DNA of 64,000 nt from an uncultured Sphingomonadaceae bacterium (GTDB lineage: Bacteria > Pseudomonadota > Alphaproteobacteria > Sphingomonadales > Sphingomonadaceae): the NCBI GenBank assembly GCA_947503245.1, contig CANNCV010000001.1:1797501-1861500 (forward strand), written 5' to 3'. A program made the position numbers and the translations under genes. Numbering within the stretch: the first letter of the stretch is position 1; every line of letters begins with the position of its first letter. The notes under the pieces were generated by a model. That model worked only from the letters and a program-made list of their open reading frames with translations. It made no database searches and had not been told where the DNA came from. Positions 9,267 through 18,299 of the stretch are shown in pieces.

Positions 9267-10580
9267 TTATGCGCCGAACACCCGTCCAAAGATCGTATCG
9301 ACATGTTTAAAATGATAATCCAGATTGAAACGGTCGCGAATTTCCTGTTCGGAAAGGGCATTGGTGACTTCTTCATCGGCCAGCAAAAGGTCGAGCAATG
9401 ATAATGCGCCATCACTTTCCCATACCTTCATCGCGTTGCGCTGTACCAGACGATAGGCATCTTCACGGCTGACACCAGCTTGTGTCAGAGCAAGCAAAAC
9501 GCGTTGCGAATGGACAAGGCCTCCCATGCGATCCAGGTTCTTCTGCATACGTTCTGGATAGATCAGCAATTTATCGACAACGCCTGTTAGACGCCGCAAT
9601 GCAAAATCGAGCGTGATTGTAGCATCAGGGCCAATGAAGCGTTCAACCGAGCTGTGGGAGATATCACGTTCGTGCCACAGAGCGACATTTTCCATAGCAG
9701 GAACTGCCGCCCCGCGGACCACACGGGCAAGGCCTGTGAGATTCTCAGTCAATATCGGGTTGCGCTTATGCGGCATCGCGCTGGAGCCTTTTTGGCCTGG
9801 TGAAAAATATTCTTCTGCCTCTAGCACTTCAGTGCGCTGTAAGTGGCGAACTTCTGTTGCCAGTCTTTCGATAGAAGAGGCGACAACTCCCAAATTTGCA
9901 AAATATTGGGCGTGGCGATCACGGGGAATAACCTGTGTGGATACCGGTTCGACTGAAAGGCCAAGCTGGTCAGCAACATATTCCTCAATTTGCGGGTCGA
10001 TATTGGCAAAAGTTCCAACAGCACCGCTGATTGCGCAGGTTGCAATTTCTGCTCGCGCTGCAACCAGACGGTCACGATTGCGCGCAAACTCTGCATAGGC
10101 TTGGGCCAATTTCAAACCAAATGTCGTGGGTTCAGCGTGGATACCATGGCTACGGCCGATGGTGGGGGTGTAACGATGCTCTTCTGCTCTGCGTTTAATC
10201 GCATCAAGCAAATTATCCATATCTGCAAGCAACAAATCACTGGCTTGTGTCAGTTGCACGGCCAAGCATGTGTCCAACACATCAGAACTGGTCATGCCCT
10301 GGTGCATAAATCGCGCTTCATCGCCTACCTGTTCTGCCACCCAGGTTAGAAATGCAATGACATCATGTTTGGTAACAGCTTCGATCGCGTCAATTGCAGG
10401 CACATCAATTTGTGGTTCGGTGGCCCACCAGTCCCATAACGCTTTTGCAGCGCTTTGCGGAACCACACCCTTATCTGCCAAAGCCTGAGTGGCATGAGCC
10501 TCTATCAGAAACCAGATACGAAACTTGTTTTCCGGTTCCCAAATTGCGGTCATATCGGGGTGGGCGTAACGAGGGACCAT
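9267..10580 (-). CDS. purB: Adenylosuccinate lyase
   Basis: The 437-residue enzyme acts twice in purine synthesis, releasing fumarate from SAICAR and from adenylosuccinate. The fumarase/aspartase superfamily signature GSSAMPHKRNP is present, along with TSSDVLDT and the catalytic-histidine region GRSHGIHAEPTTFG. The length matches the shorter bacterial PurB class. It is first in the leftward series and faces the DoxX/NDH-2 fusion gene across a 192-base divergent gap, where promoters for both should lie. Confidence 0.97.
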   Translation of the reverse strand: MVPRYAHPDMTAIWEPENKFRIWFLIEAHATQALADKGVVPQSAAKALWDWWATEPQIDVPAIDAIEAVTKHDVIAFLTWVAEQVGDEARFMHQGMTSSDVLDTCLAVQLTQASDLLLADMDNLLDAIKRRAEEHRYTPTIGRSHGIHAEPTTFGLKLAQAYAEFARNRDRLVAARAEIATCAISGAVGTFANIDPQIEEYVADQLGLSVEPVSTQVIPRDRHAQYFANLGVVASSIERLATEVRHLQRTEVLEAEEYFSPGQKGSSAMPHKRNPILTENLTGLARVVRGAAVPAMENVALWHERDISHSSVERFIGPDATITLDFALRRLTGVVDKLLIYPERMQKNLDRMGGLVHSQRVLLALTQAGVSREDAYRLVQRNAMKVWESDGALSLLDLLLADEEVTNALSEQEIRDRFNLDYHFKHVDTIFGRVFGA

Positions 10581-10772
10581 ATTGGCGATTCCTTAAATTG
10601 GCAAAATTCCTGACGTGCTGCGGCGGCTAGCAGGAAGAAACCGTGATCGCAATTGCCTGACCCTGTTCTATAAACATTTATGGGGAGGATGTCAGGATTC
10701 GCAGCCTAGCTATGCTATGGCGAGAATGAATCTACATCTTAAATTCCCGATTGAGATGAGAGAGGATAATTT

Positions 10773-12926
10773 GTGGAAGACGTTATCAAAGCCGATTTTC
10801 TGTCTAAGAACCCTGCTCTTCGGGTCGCAGGACGTGTCTGGATCAAAGGCTTTAAAGCAGCCATTTCCCTCAGCAGACCATTTTGGGACTTTCTTGCACG
10901 GTTCGTCTTGGCACAGGCCTTACTCGCATCTGCTTTTGTTAAATTAAGCGATTGGCAAACTGCAATCGCGCTAGCGACCTTTGAATATCCCGTACCATTT
11001 ATGTCACCGGTAATGGCGGCGCAAACTGGCCTGGCCATAGAATTGATAGGCGGGATTTTGTTGTTGCTGGGGCTGATGACACGCGGGGCATCTTTAGCGG
11101 TCGCCATATTGTTGGCCGTTAGCCAATTTCATTATATCCCCACTGATTATAATCTCTTCGCCATTGCATTGCTTTCATGGTTTTTTGTGCATGGTGCAGG
11201 CGCGTTTTCAATAGACAGGGTCATTGGTAAAGGCGTTGCAGATAGCGCGCTTCCTCTTGCGGCGCAGCTCTATGCCTTTGGCCAAATGATGACCGTTTAT
11301 TTGTCACCCTGGTTGCTATTTATCTTTCGTCTTTGGTTGGCAATCACAATGCTAATCTCTGCCGAGATATTACCAGGGTTTGCCAATGCAATGCTTTATC
11401 CATCAGGGTCTTTTGCGCCCATTTTGCCAGCCATATTGATCGGCCTCGCTGCGTTTGCATTCTTGGGTATTGCAGGGAGTGTTTTTGCAGTTACCTTGGC
11501 ATTATTGCTGACGGGAACGGACTTTATGGGGTTCAATCCGTCACTGACATTCGCCAGTATTTTGATGATTTTGGTTTTTCTCTTCCACGGCAGCGGCCAA
11601 ATTTCTGTTGACCGAGTAATTGGCCATTGGCTTGAGCGTAACTTACTGTTTGACAGGAAACACAATGCTGTGCCCGATAGCTGGCCACATATTGTGATTA
11701 TTGGCGGCGGCTTTGGCGGCCTTTCATGCGCTATGAAGTTGAAAGGCATGCCGGTTAGGATAACGCTGATTGATCGTAACAATTTCCATCTTTTCCAACC
11801 ATTATTATATCAAGTCGCAACTGCTGGCCTCTCGCCCTCAGATGTTGCGATACCTATACGCAGCCTGTTCAGGAATGATCGTAATGTTAGGATTTTGCTG
11901 GGTGAGGTGAGCGCTATTGATAGAGATGCGCAAACAGTTACCTATAATGGCGGCTCTACCAGCTATGACCATCTGGTTGTGGCAACTGGTGCGACGCATA
12001 GCTATTTTGGCAAAGATGAATGGGCACCATTTGCACCCGGATTAAAACGTGTTGAAGACGCGATTAATGTGCGAGGCCAAGTGTTGCGCGCCTTTGAGGA
12101 GGCAGAGGCCTCAAACGACCCTGAACAAGTCAAACGCTTGCTGACCTTTGTGATTGTTGGCGGTGGTCCGACAGGTGTTGAACTGGCGGGAGCCATTGCA
12201 GAACTCGCACGCTTCGGTTTGGCCGATGAATATCGCAATTTTGACCCTGCCAATGCGCGCGTAATTTTGGTGCAATCAGGCCCGCGGGTTTTGCTGCCCT
12301 TTCCTGAAAGCCTCTCAGAAAATGCGGCACAATCGCTGCGTGATCTGGGTGTAGAGCTGCTGTTGGGTGGGCGCGTCACAGATATTCAGGATGGATATGT
12401 GCAGGTTGGTGAAGACCGTATTGATACGGAAACCGTTCTTTGGGCGGCGGGTGTTGCAGCATCACCTGCGGGCAAATGGCTGAGTGTGGAAACGGACCGG
12501 GCAGGGCGCGTGCCCACTGACGAATATTGCCGCTTGCAAGATAATCCCAACATTTATGTGATTGGGGATACTGCTTCAACCAATGCTTGGGACGGTAATG
12601 CTGTTCCAGGTTTAGCGCCCGCTGCGAAGCAGGCCGGTCTTTATGTTGCGTCTGCGCTTAGGCAGCAGCTTTCCGGTCAAGGCTTACCGCCGGCCTACCG
12701 CTATAAGCATCAAGGCAATTTGGCGACGATAGGCCGTAAGGCGGCTGTTGCTGATTTTGGCAAGGTGAAGTTTTCAGGCACATTGGCCTGGTGGTTCTGG
12801 GGTATTGTCCATGTCGGTTTTCTGGTCGGTGTGCGTAATCGAGCCACCGTATTGATAAACTGGATATGGAATTATTTCACGCTAAGAATGGGAATCAGAC
12901 TCATTACCAATGATGAGCGGAAGTAA
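10773..12926 (+). CDS. Fusion of two DoxX-like membrane repeats with an NDH-2-type FAD oxidoreductase
   Basis: The 717-residue protein starts at a GTG preceded by GAGAGGA. Residues about 35-155 and 175-285 are hydrophobic units resembling DoxX, and they end in nearly the same motif: GAGAFSIDRVIGKG (141-154) and GSGQISVDRVIGHW (273-286), which shows an internal duplication. From about 305 a type II NADH dehydrogenase-like flavoprotein begins, with FAD site VIIGGGFGGL, NAD site VIVGGGPTGVELAGAIAEL, and YVIGDTAS near the end. The C-terminal VLINWIWNYFTLRMGIRL resembles the amphipathic membrane anchor of NDH-2. It probably passes electrons from NAD(P)H to quinone, with the DoxX part as anchor or second redox module; that coupling is inference. 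It is convergent with radC. Confidence 0.85.
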   Translation: MEDVIKADFLSKNPALRVAGRVWIKGFKAAISLSRPFWDFLARFVLAQALLASAFVKLSDWQTAIALATFEYPVPFMSPVMAAQTGLAIELIGGILLLLGLMTRGASLAVAILLAVSQFHYIPTDYNLFAIALLSWFFVHGAGAFSIDRVIGKGVADSALPLAAQLYAFGQMMTVYLSPWLLFIFRLWLAITMLISAEILPGFANAMLYPSGSFAPILPAILIGLAAFAFLGIAGSVFAVTLALLLTGTDFMGFNPSLTFASILMILVFLFHGSGQISVDRVIGHWLERNLLFDRKHNAVPDSWPHIVIIGGGFGGLSCAMKLKGMPVRITLIDRNNFHLFQPLLYQVATAGLSPSDVAIPIRSLFRNDRNVRILLGEVSAIDRDAQTVTYNGGSTSYDHLVVATGATHSYFGKDEWAPFAPGLKRVEDAINVRGQVLRAFEEAEASNDPEQVKRLLTFVIVGGGPTGVELAGAIAELARFGLADEYRNFDPANARVILVQSGPRVLLPFPESLSENAAQSLRDLGVELLLGGRVTDIQDGYVQVGEDRIDTETVLWAAGVAASPAGKWLSVETDRAGRVPTDEYCRLQDNPNIYVIGDTASTNAWDGNAVPGLAPAAKQAGLYVASALRQQLSGQGLPPAYRYKHQGNLATIGRKAAVADFGKVKFSGTLAWWFWGIVHVGFLVGVRNRATVLINWIWNYFTLRMGIRLITNDERK

Positions 12927-12929
12927 GCG

Positions 12930-12965
12930 CAAAGCGACAGGGCCTAGATTAATCCTTTCGCTTTG
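12930..12965. terminator. Inverted repeat between convergent genes
   Basis: CAAAGCGA (12930-12937) is matched exactly by TCGCTTTG (12958-12965) with a 20-base loop. It lies between the convergent oxidoreductase and radC genes and overlaps the radC 3' end. It may work as a terminator in both directions, though there is no long T run. Confidence 0.4.
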
Positions 12966-13744
12966 AAACTTAGATGACCTGTACGGCCGATAATAATATG
13001 GTCATGCACGGTAATATTAAGGCGGCGCCCAGCCTCGGCAATATCACGCGTAATGGCGATGTCCTGTTTGCTGGGGCTGGGGTCGCCGCTTGGATGGTTG
13101 TGCACTAAGATGAGCGATACTGCGCCAAGCTCCAACGCTCTGTGAATAACCTGGCGTGTGTAAATGGCAGTCTCATTTACGGATCCATCGCCAAAATTCT
13201 CATCACTGATCAAAATGTTGCGACTGTTCAAAAACAGTATGCGGACACGCTCTATGGTCAGATGTGCCATGTCACCATGCAGGTAATCCAACAATGATTG
13301 CCATGATCCGATAATCGGTTTTTGCATCACGGGTTCGCGCAACAGCCGTAATGCGGCGACTTGAGATATCTTCAATGCGGCAACGCTGGTTTCACCCAGA
13401 CCATCAAAACGCAATAATGCTTGGGCATCGGCGGTTAAAATCCCTGCCAAACTGCCAAAATGGGCCAGCAATGCCTTAGCCAGCGGTTTTGTGTCCCGTC
13501 TGGGGATCGCTAATGCCAAGAGATATTCAATAATCTCATGGTCAAGTAACGCTTCGGTATCTTTGCGCAAAAAGCGCTTTCTCAATCGTGCTCGGTGCCC
13601 GGCTTTATCCTTATCATTGCCTGTAGCCACGTGTTTCTCTGTGCGCGATGTTATTTCCCCTGATGGATGAAACAGCTGGTCCATTTGCGCTGTCGCATTG
13701 GGAGCGATGGGTGCAGAGCTATTATCGTGTTGATTATCACTCAT
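12944..13744 (-). CDS. radC: RadC family JAB/MPN-domain protein
   Basis: This 266-residue protein has a polar N-terminal extension of about 45 residues, helix-hairpin-helix-like segments (ILTADAQALLRFDGLGETS), and a JAMM metallo-domain with HNHPSGDPSPSKQD, the zinc-binding motif of the family. RadC was named for DNA repair but its biochemical role remains uncertain. Downstream, it ends 17 bases from the convergent oxidoreductase gene; upstream it is divergent from the YdbH-like gene. Confidence 0.93.
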   Translation of the reverse strand: MSDNQHDNSSAPIAPNATAQMDQLFHPSGEITSRTEKHVATGNDKDKAGHRARLRKRFLRKDTEALLDHEIIEYLLALAIPRRDTKPLAKALLAHFGSLAGILTADAQALLRFDGLGETSVAALKISQVAALRLLREPVMQKPIIGSWQSLLDYLHGDMAHLTIERVRILFLNSRNILISDENFGDGSVNETAIYTRQVIHRALELGAVSLILVHNHPSGDPSPSKQDIAITRDIAEAGRRLNITVHDHIIIGRTGHLSFKAKGLI

Positions 13745-13869
13745 GGTCCAATCTTACCCTCCCTACATATTTGCTGTGAAAATTAGCATAGCAGTTTAGA
13801 GCTTCAATATCTATTTGGCTTAGGTTCATAGCCAATTGCTTATCATCCGCATTTGCCCCAAAAGACATT

Positions 13870-16800
13870 ATGCCCCCGCCAAGTAACACTGAGACAGCAG
13901 ATGAGAATGATGCGCGACCATTTTGGAAGCGCAAATGGTTTGCTATTGTCTTGGTTTCTCTTGTTGTTCTGGCTGTTGTCATATTGATAGCTTGGACACA
14001 GCGTTTGGTGATTGCTGATAGATATGTGCAGGAATATCTTGATGATCTGGGGGTTGATGCAAGTTATGAGATTGTCGATCTTGGCGTTAAACGCCAGCAT
14101 TTACGCAATATACGTATAGGTGACCCGCAACAGCCGGATCTGGTCATTGACGATCTGGTTGTCATTACTGCTCCCCAATTATCCGGTATATTGGTTGATG
14201 AAATAAGGGTCAAAGGTGTGCGCTTATTTGGTGAGTGGCGTGATGACCGTTTGCATTTCGGTGTGCTTGACCAATTTATCTATACAGATTCTGACGCGCC
14301 GCTCGCGCTGCCTGATTTGACGGTTGCTATTGATGATGCACGAGCAAAAATAGGAACGCCTTATGGTGCCATTGGGCTCTCTGCCAAAGGTGAGGGCCAT
14401 TTGCTGGATGGTTTTGAAGGCGATGTTGCTCTTATCGCAAAAAATCTGGATTTTGATAGCTGTAAGCTCGCCAAGCCCAGCGCCTATTTGTCGATTTCCA
14501 TCGATTCGCTGCAACCCAGAATAACTGGCCCTTTGCGCTTCAATGGTGTTGATTGCCCTATATTGGCTGCAGGTTCCGGCGATAGTGGCCTGCAAACAGA
14601 TATTGTAATCGCTCGTGATCTTGATGCTGCAGAACTTTCTTTGGTGGGTGAATTGAACCAAGCATTTTACCGCCTTGATAATAAACAGAGCATTGAAGGC
14701 GGCACTATTAGAATCGCTACTAAAGGTGACATTGACGCAGCGTCATTTGATGGTGAGGCTGAAGTGAATATTACTGCATTATCATCGCCATGGGCAGATG
14801 CCGGCAGCGCTAAGCTGGATGTTGCCATGACGGATGAACTGCCATTTGATTCCCTAGGCGATCTTTCATCTTTGTCGCTTGCTTACCGACTGAGCGCAGA
14901 CAATATCGCTGCGAAAGGAAGCTGGCGCAATGCACTCGCAAGCTATGGTGACGGTCTTGAAGCAACGCCCATTGGTCCGCTTTGGGCAAAGATTTTGCAA
15001 GTTTTGGAACGCAGCGCAGCTTCGTCAAGGCTATCGGTATCTGGCAATGTTGATGATAGCATTATCACTGCGGACAGCGCGACATTAAGGGAAGGTGATA
15101 ACAGGCTGATTACCCGTGTGCAGGATGTGCGATATTCCTTGCGTGAAGCGGGTATTGCCGGATTACAAAGCTTTGGCTTTGCCTTTGTTCATCCTCAGCT
15201 TCCCCGACTTTCTGGCAATTGGCAGGGTGAAGGCAATCGGCCAAGAATGACGCTGGAAATGCCAGAATATCGCTCTGGCAATGCCAGTCTTTTGTTGGAG
15301 CGGACAATTGTCACGCTGTCACCAAATAACCCCGATCGCATTTCCTTTGATGGGGCGATGCGCTTAGACGGTCCATTGGCGGGAGGGAGCCTAACAGGCG
15401 CGCGAATCCCGCTCTCGGGCACGCTGGTTGATGGCTCACGCTATTATGCAAGCAATGACGGCTGCCAATCTATCGGCTTTACAGAGCTTAATGTCTCTAC
15501 GCTTGCTGCTGGCCGTCAGTCACTCACATTTTGCCCCAAAGCAAGGCAACCATTATTAGCATTTGGCGATGATGGGCTTGTTATAAATGCACAAAGCCAG
15601 GCTTTGGCCATTGATGCTACTCTTGGTGGATCACCATTATCCATTGCTGCAGATGGTGTTGATATTGGTTATCCGGCAACCTCTAACATCAGCAATCTTA
15701 GCGTGCTTATTGGTGATGTAGATAGCGGAACATCCTTTTCGGCAGGTACGCTGAGCATGTCTGGCGGCAGCGATTTGGTTGGGGAGTTTGATGGCGCCAA
15801 TGCATTTATTGGCAATATCCCTTTATTGCTCAGCGATGGGCAAGGAGAGTGGAGCTTTGCTAATTCGGTTCTGGATATCTCATCCAATAGTTGGACAGTG
15901 AGTGACCGTGCAGAGGCGCAGAGATTCAATCCACTTACCGGACGTAATATCAATCTGGTGCTGGAAAATTCTATCATTCTTGCCAAAGGTGATTTGTACC
16001 TCCCTGATAAGCGTGATCTTATTTCATCAGTCAGCATCGTGCATAATCTTGAAAATGCAACGGGCGGGGCTGATGTGATTGTGCCGGGAATCAGCTTTAG
16101 TGAAAATCTGCAACCCAATATGCTCACCGACCTGACCATTGGAATCGTCGAACTTGCAAATGGTAGTGTTAGCGGAACTGGCCGCATAGATTGGGATAGC
16201 GATAATATTAGCAGCACAGGCAAATTTGGTACTGATGGTCTTGATTTCGCGGCTGCTTTCGGACCAGTGAAAGGTTTGAAGGGGGATATTGTCTTTTCCG
16301 ACCTTCTGGCGTTTGAAACACCCCCCGGTCAGATTGTCACACTGGATGAAGTGAACCCAGGTATTGCCGCTTATGATGGTATAGTGCGCTATCAACTGCT
16401 CGCTAATCAGCGTGTGGTGCTTGAAGAAGCGCATTGGCCCTTTTCTGGCGGTGATTTAAGCTTAGAGCCAACGACTTTCAATCTTGCGATTCCAGAAGAA
16501 CGCGAATTGAATTTCGAGATGAAGGGATTGGACGCGGCTGCTTTTTTGACGCAATTTGATTTTGAAAATCTGGCCGCCACAGGGACTTTTGATGGGCGGT
16601 TGCCGATGCGGTTTAACCTTGCAGGAGGACGGATTGAGGGCGGTCGTCTGGTCGTGGGGCCTGCTGGCGGAACATTATCTTATATTGGCGAACTGACCTA
16701 TGAAGATTTGGGTGCCTATGGCAATTTTGCTTTTCAAAGTTTGCGCGATATCCGCTATAAAACTCTGGTCGTAGAAATGGATGGGCCACTTGATGGGGAG

Positions 16801-17052
16801 CTAGTGACCCGTGTGCAGTTTGATGGTCTTAGCCAAGGGGACACGGCGTCCCGCAATTTCTTGACCAAACAAATCGCCAAATTGCCGATCCAGTTTAACA
16901 TAAACATACGCGCGCCATTTTTTCAGCTCATCACCTCAACGCGTTCGCTTTATGACACCAACTATTTGTTAGATCCGGTTAGCGCTGGCATTTTGTCGCC
17001 AAAAAAGGGCGTGATATTGGATCAAGATACAGGAAATAACCAACCTGAATGA
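13870..17052 (+). CDS. ydbH: YdbH-family intermembrane lipid-transport protein
   Basis: The 1060-residue protein has a basic cytoplasmic start, one N-terminal membrane helix (WFAIVLVSLVVLAVVILIAW, residues about 26-45) and a very long beta-rich periplasmic region. The C-terminal part has the features of the YdbH/AsmA-like class: repeated short hydrophobic strands, then LPIQFNINIRAPFFQLITS near the end. In E. coli, YdbH with TamB and YhdP supports phospholipid movement between inner and outer membranes, and YnbE and YdbL assist YdbH. Here the same three genes occur in the same order, which is stronger evidence than sequence alone. It starts 125 bases from the divergent radC gene. Confidence 0.85.
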   Translation: MPPPSNTETADENDARPFWKRKWFAIVLVSLVVLAVVILIAWTQRLVIADRYVQEYLDDLGVDASYEIVDLGVKRQHLRNIRIGDPQQPDLVIDDLVVITAPQLSGILVDEIRVKGVRLFGEWRDDRLHFGVLDQFIYTDSDAPLALPDLTVAIDDARAKIGTPYGAIGLSAKGEGHLLDGFEGDVALIAKNLDFDSCKLAKPSAYLSISIDSLQPRITGPLRFNGVDCPILAAGSGDSGLQTDIVIARDLDAAELSLVGELNQAFYRLDNKQSIEGGTIRIATKGDIDAASFDGEAEVNITALSSPWADAGSAKLDVAMTDELPFDSLGDLSSLSLAYRLSADNIAAKGSWRNALASYGDGLEATPIGPLWAKILQVLERSAASSRLSVSGNVDDSIITADSATLREGDNRLITRVQDVRYSLREAGIAGLQSFGFAFVHPQLPRLSGNWQGEGNRPRMTLEMPEYRSGNASLLLERTIVTLSPNNPDRISFDGAMRLDGPLAGGSLTGARIPLSGTLVDGSRYYASNDGCQSIGFTELNVSTLAAGRQSLTFCPKARQPLLAFGDDGLVINAQSQALAIDATLGGSPLSIAADGVDIGYPATSNISNLSVLIGDVDSGTSFSAGTLSMSGGSDLVGEFDGANAFIGNIPLLLSDGQGEWSFANSVLDISSNSWTVSDRAEAQRFNPLTGRNINLVLENSIILAKGDLYLPDKRDLISSVSIVHNLENATGGADVIVPGISFSENLQPNMLTDLTIGIVELANGSVSGTGRIDWDSDNISSTGKFGTDGLDFAAAFGPVKGLKGDIVFSDLLAFETPPGQIVTLDEVNPGIAAYDGIVRYQLLANQRVVLEEAHWPFSGGDLSLEPTTFNLAIPEERELNFEMKGLDAAAFLTQFDFENLAATGTFDGRLPMRFNLAGGRIEGGRLVVGPAGGTLSYIGELTYEDLGAYGNFAFQSLRDIRYKTLVVEMDGPLDGELVTRVQFDGLSQGDTASRNFLTKQIAKLPIQFNINIRAPFFQLITSTRSLYDTNYLLDPVSAGILSPKKGVILDQDTGNNQPE

Positions 17053-17098
17053 AAAACCATTTGCTCATTCAGACTCCAGAAAGTGAGGATAATCCATA

Positions 17099-17323
17099 AT
17101 GATTGCATGGATGAAACACAAATCACAAGCGCAGCTGTCATGCGGATTGTCCAATATGGCCTTGGCCATGATGGCGTGCATATCGCTCAGCGGCTGTATT
17201 ACACTCGCGGCTCCGGATAAGCCGATTGTTATCGAGCTGAATATCAACATTCAGCAGGAAGTTGTGTATCGTCTTGATGGCGATGCGAAGAATCTGATCG
17301 AAGAAAATGAGGATATTTTCTGA
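17099..17323 (+). CDS. ynbE: YnbE-like outer-membrane lipoprotein
   Basis: This 74-residue protein has a lipoprotein signal ending in LSGC and then a short mature region, IVIELNINIQQEVVYRLD, which is the YnbE pattern. In E. coli YnbE sits in the outer membrane and stacks with the end of YdbH to complete the lipid bridge. Its stop overlaps the ydbL start region (TGATG), so the two are translationally coupled. An internal ATG at 17111 is another possible start; the ATG at 17099 has GTGAGG upstream. Confidence 0.82.
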   Translation: MIAWMKHKSQAQLSCGLSNMALAMMACISLSGCITLAAPDKPIVIELNINIQQEVVYRLDGDAKNLIEENEDIF

Positions 17324-17727
17324 TGCTAATAAAGAATATTTCTGGCGCAAAATTGGCGCGAAAATTTTTACTGCCGCTGGCTGTCACTGCAATGATTGCG
17401 GCACCTGTTGCCGTATCAGCGCAAGGTCTTACCTATAAATCAGCAAAATCCGCTGGTGTTATTGGTGAAAAGCCGGATGGCTATTTGGAAGTTGTGAGCA
17501 GCGGTAATGCTGAAGCGCGCAAGCTAGTTAATTCTGTGAATATTAAACGTAAAGCCAAATATACGGAATTAGCGGCACAAAAAGGCGTTACCGTTCAAGA
17601 TATTGCCTTTACCACAGGCTGTAATCTTATTGCGCAGACATCTCCGGGGGAGAAGTATCTTGCGCCAAATGGGCAGTGGAAGACCCGTGATGGTTCACCG
17701 CCGCAGCGTGACGCACGCTGCCCTTAA
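17323..17727 (+). CDS. ydbL: YdbL family (DUF1318) periplasmic protein
   Basis: The 134-residue protein has a signal peptide (LPLAVTAMIAAPVAVSAQ) and a DUF1318 domain, seen from GVIGEKPDGYLEVV and the VNIKRKAKYTELAAQKG helix. In E. coli YdbL is a periplasmic helper that regulates the YdbH-YnbE assembly. The start codon shares its A with the YnbE stop. The gene closes the three-gene operon, and a strong terminator follows at 17774. Confidence 0.87.
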   Translation: MLIKNISGAKLARKFLLPLAVTAMIAAPVAVSAQGLTYKSAKSAGVIGEKPDGYLEVVSSGNAEARKLVNSVNIKRKAKYTELAAQKGVTVQDIAFTTGCNLIAQTSPGEKYLAPNGQWKTRDGSPPQRDARCP

Positions 17728-17773
17728 AGCATGAAATTAGATGAATTTGGCCTTAGCGCCAACATCATAGACT

Positions 17774-17812
17774 AAGCGCCGCGCCCAGACATTGGTTCGC
17801 GGCGCTTTATTT
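17774..17812 (+). terminator. Rho-independent terminator after ydbL
   Basis: AAGCGCCGCG (17774-17783) pairs perfectly with CGCGGCGCTT (17798-17807), with a 14-base loop and a T-rich tail (TTTATTTATT). It closes the YdbH-YnbE-YdbL operon and separates it from the F0 genes. Confidence 0.85.
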
Positions 17813-17962
17813 ATTGTCAATGATTATACGCAGCTTTGCGCAATTGCTCTCTTGAGATGTTGACTTGCAGCCATGGTCTATCTAAACGGGCCGCGCCTAG
17901 GCGGAGTGCGCATGGGTTTAGCGTTGACACTATGGCTTTATAGCTGTTGAGACATTAGACTT

Positions 17963-18298
17963 ATGAGCAATTCCGACGATAACCCAAAGGCAGACGACCC
18001 GCGCCTCGATTCCATAGATGACAGGCTGGATCGGCTTGATGCTGCGCTGCAACCAAAAAAATCTGGCGGCAGAGTAGAAGCGGACCCCAATTATCGCATT
18101 GGGAGCCGCGTTTTGGCCGATTTGATAGCAGGTGTTGCAGGCGGGTTGTTGTTTGGCTGGCTGTTTGATTGCTGGCTGGATACTACGCCATGGCTAATGT
18201 TGGTGTTCTTGTTTTTGGGCATCATTGTCGCTTTTAAAAATATTCTGCGCCTGACCAGCACGACGACTGGTAAGCCAGATAAAGAAGATAGAGGTTAA
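17963..18298 (+). CDS. atpI: AtpI/AtpZ-type ATP synthase assembly protein
   Basis: The 111-residue protein has a charged N-terminus with a short DDRLDRLDAAL coiled segment and two membrane helices (LADLIAGVAGGLLFGWLFD and PWLMLVFLFLGIIVAF). This is the layout of the small AtpI/AtpZ proteins encoded first in many F0 operons, where they help c-ring assembly or handle magnesium. It ends one base before the likely start of atpB. Assignment rests on layout and position, because the sequence is weakly conserved. Confidence 0.85.
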   Translation: MSNSDDNPKADDPRLDSIDDRLDRLDAALQPKKSGGRVEADPNYRIGSRVLADLIAGVAGGLLFGWLFDCWLDTTPWLMLVFLFLGIIVAFKNILRLTSTTTGKPDKEDRG

Positions 18299-18299
18299 T

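Noticed and set aside
17924-17943. TTGACA and a TATAG stretch before the F0 operon
   Set aside because: The spacing is only about 8 bases, too short for a sigma-70 promoter, and no better -10 is placed 16-18 bases away.
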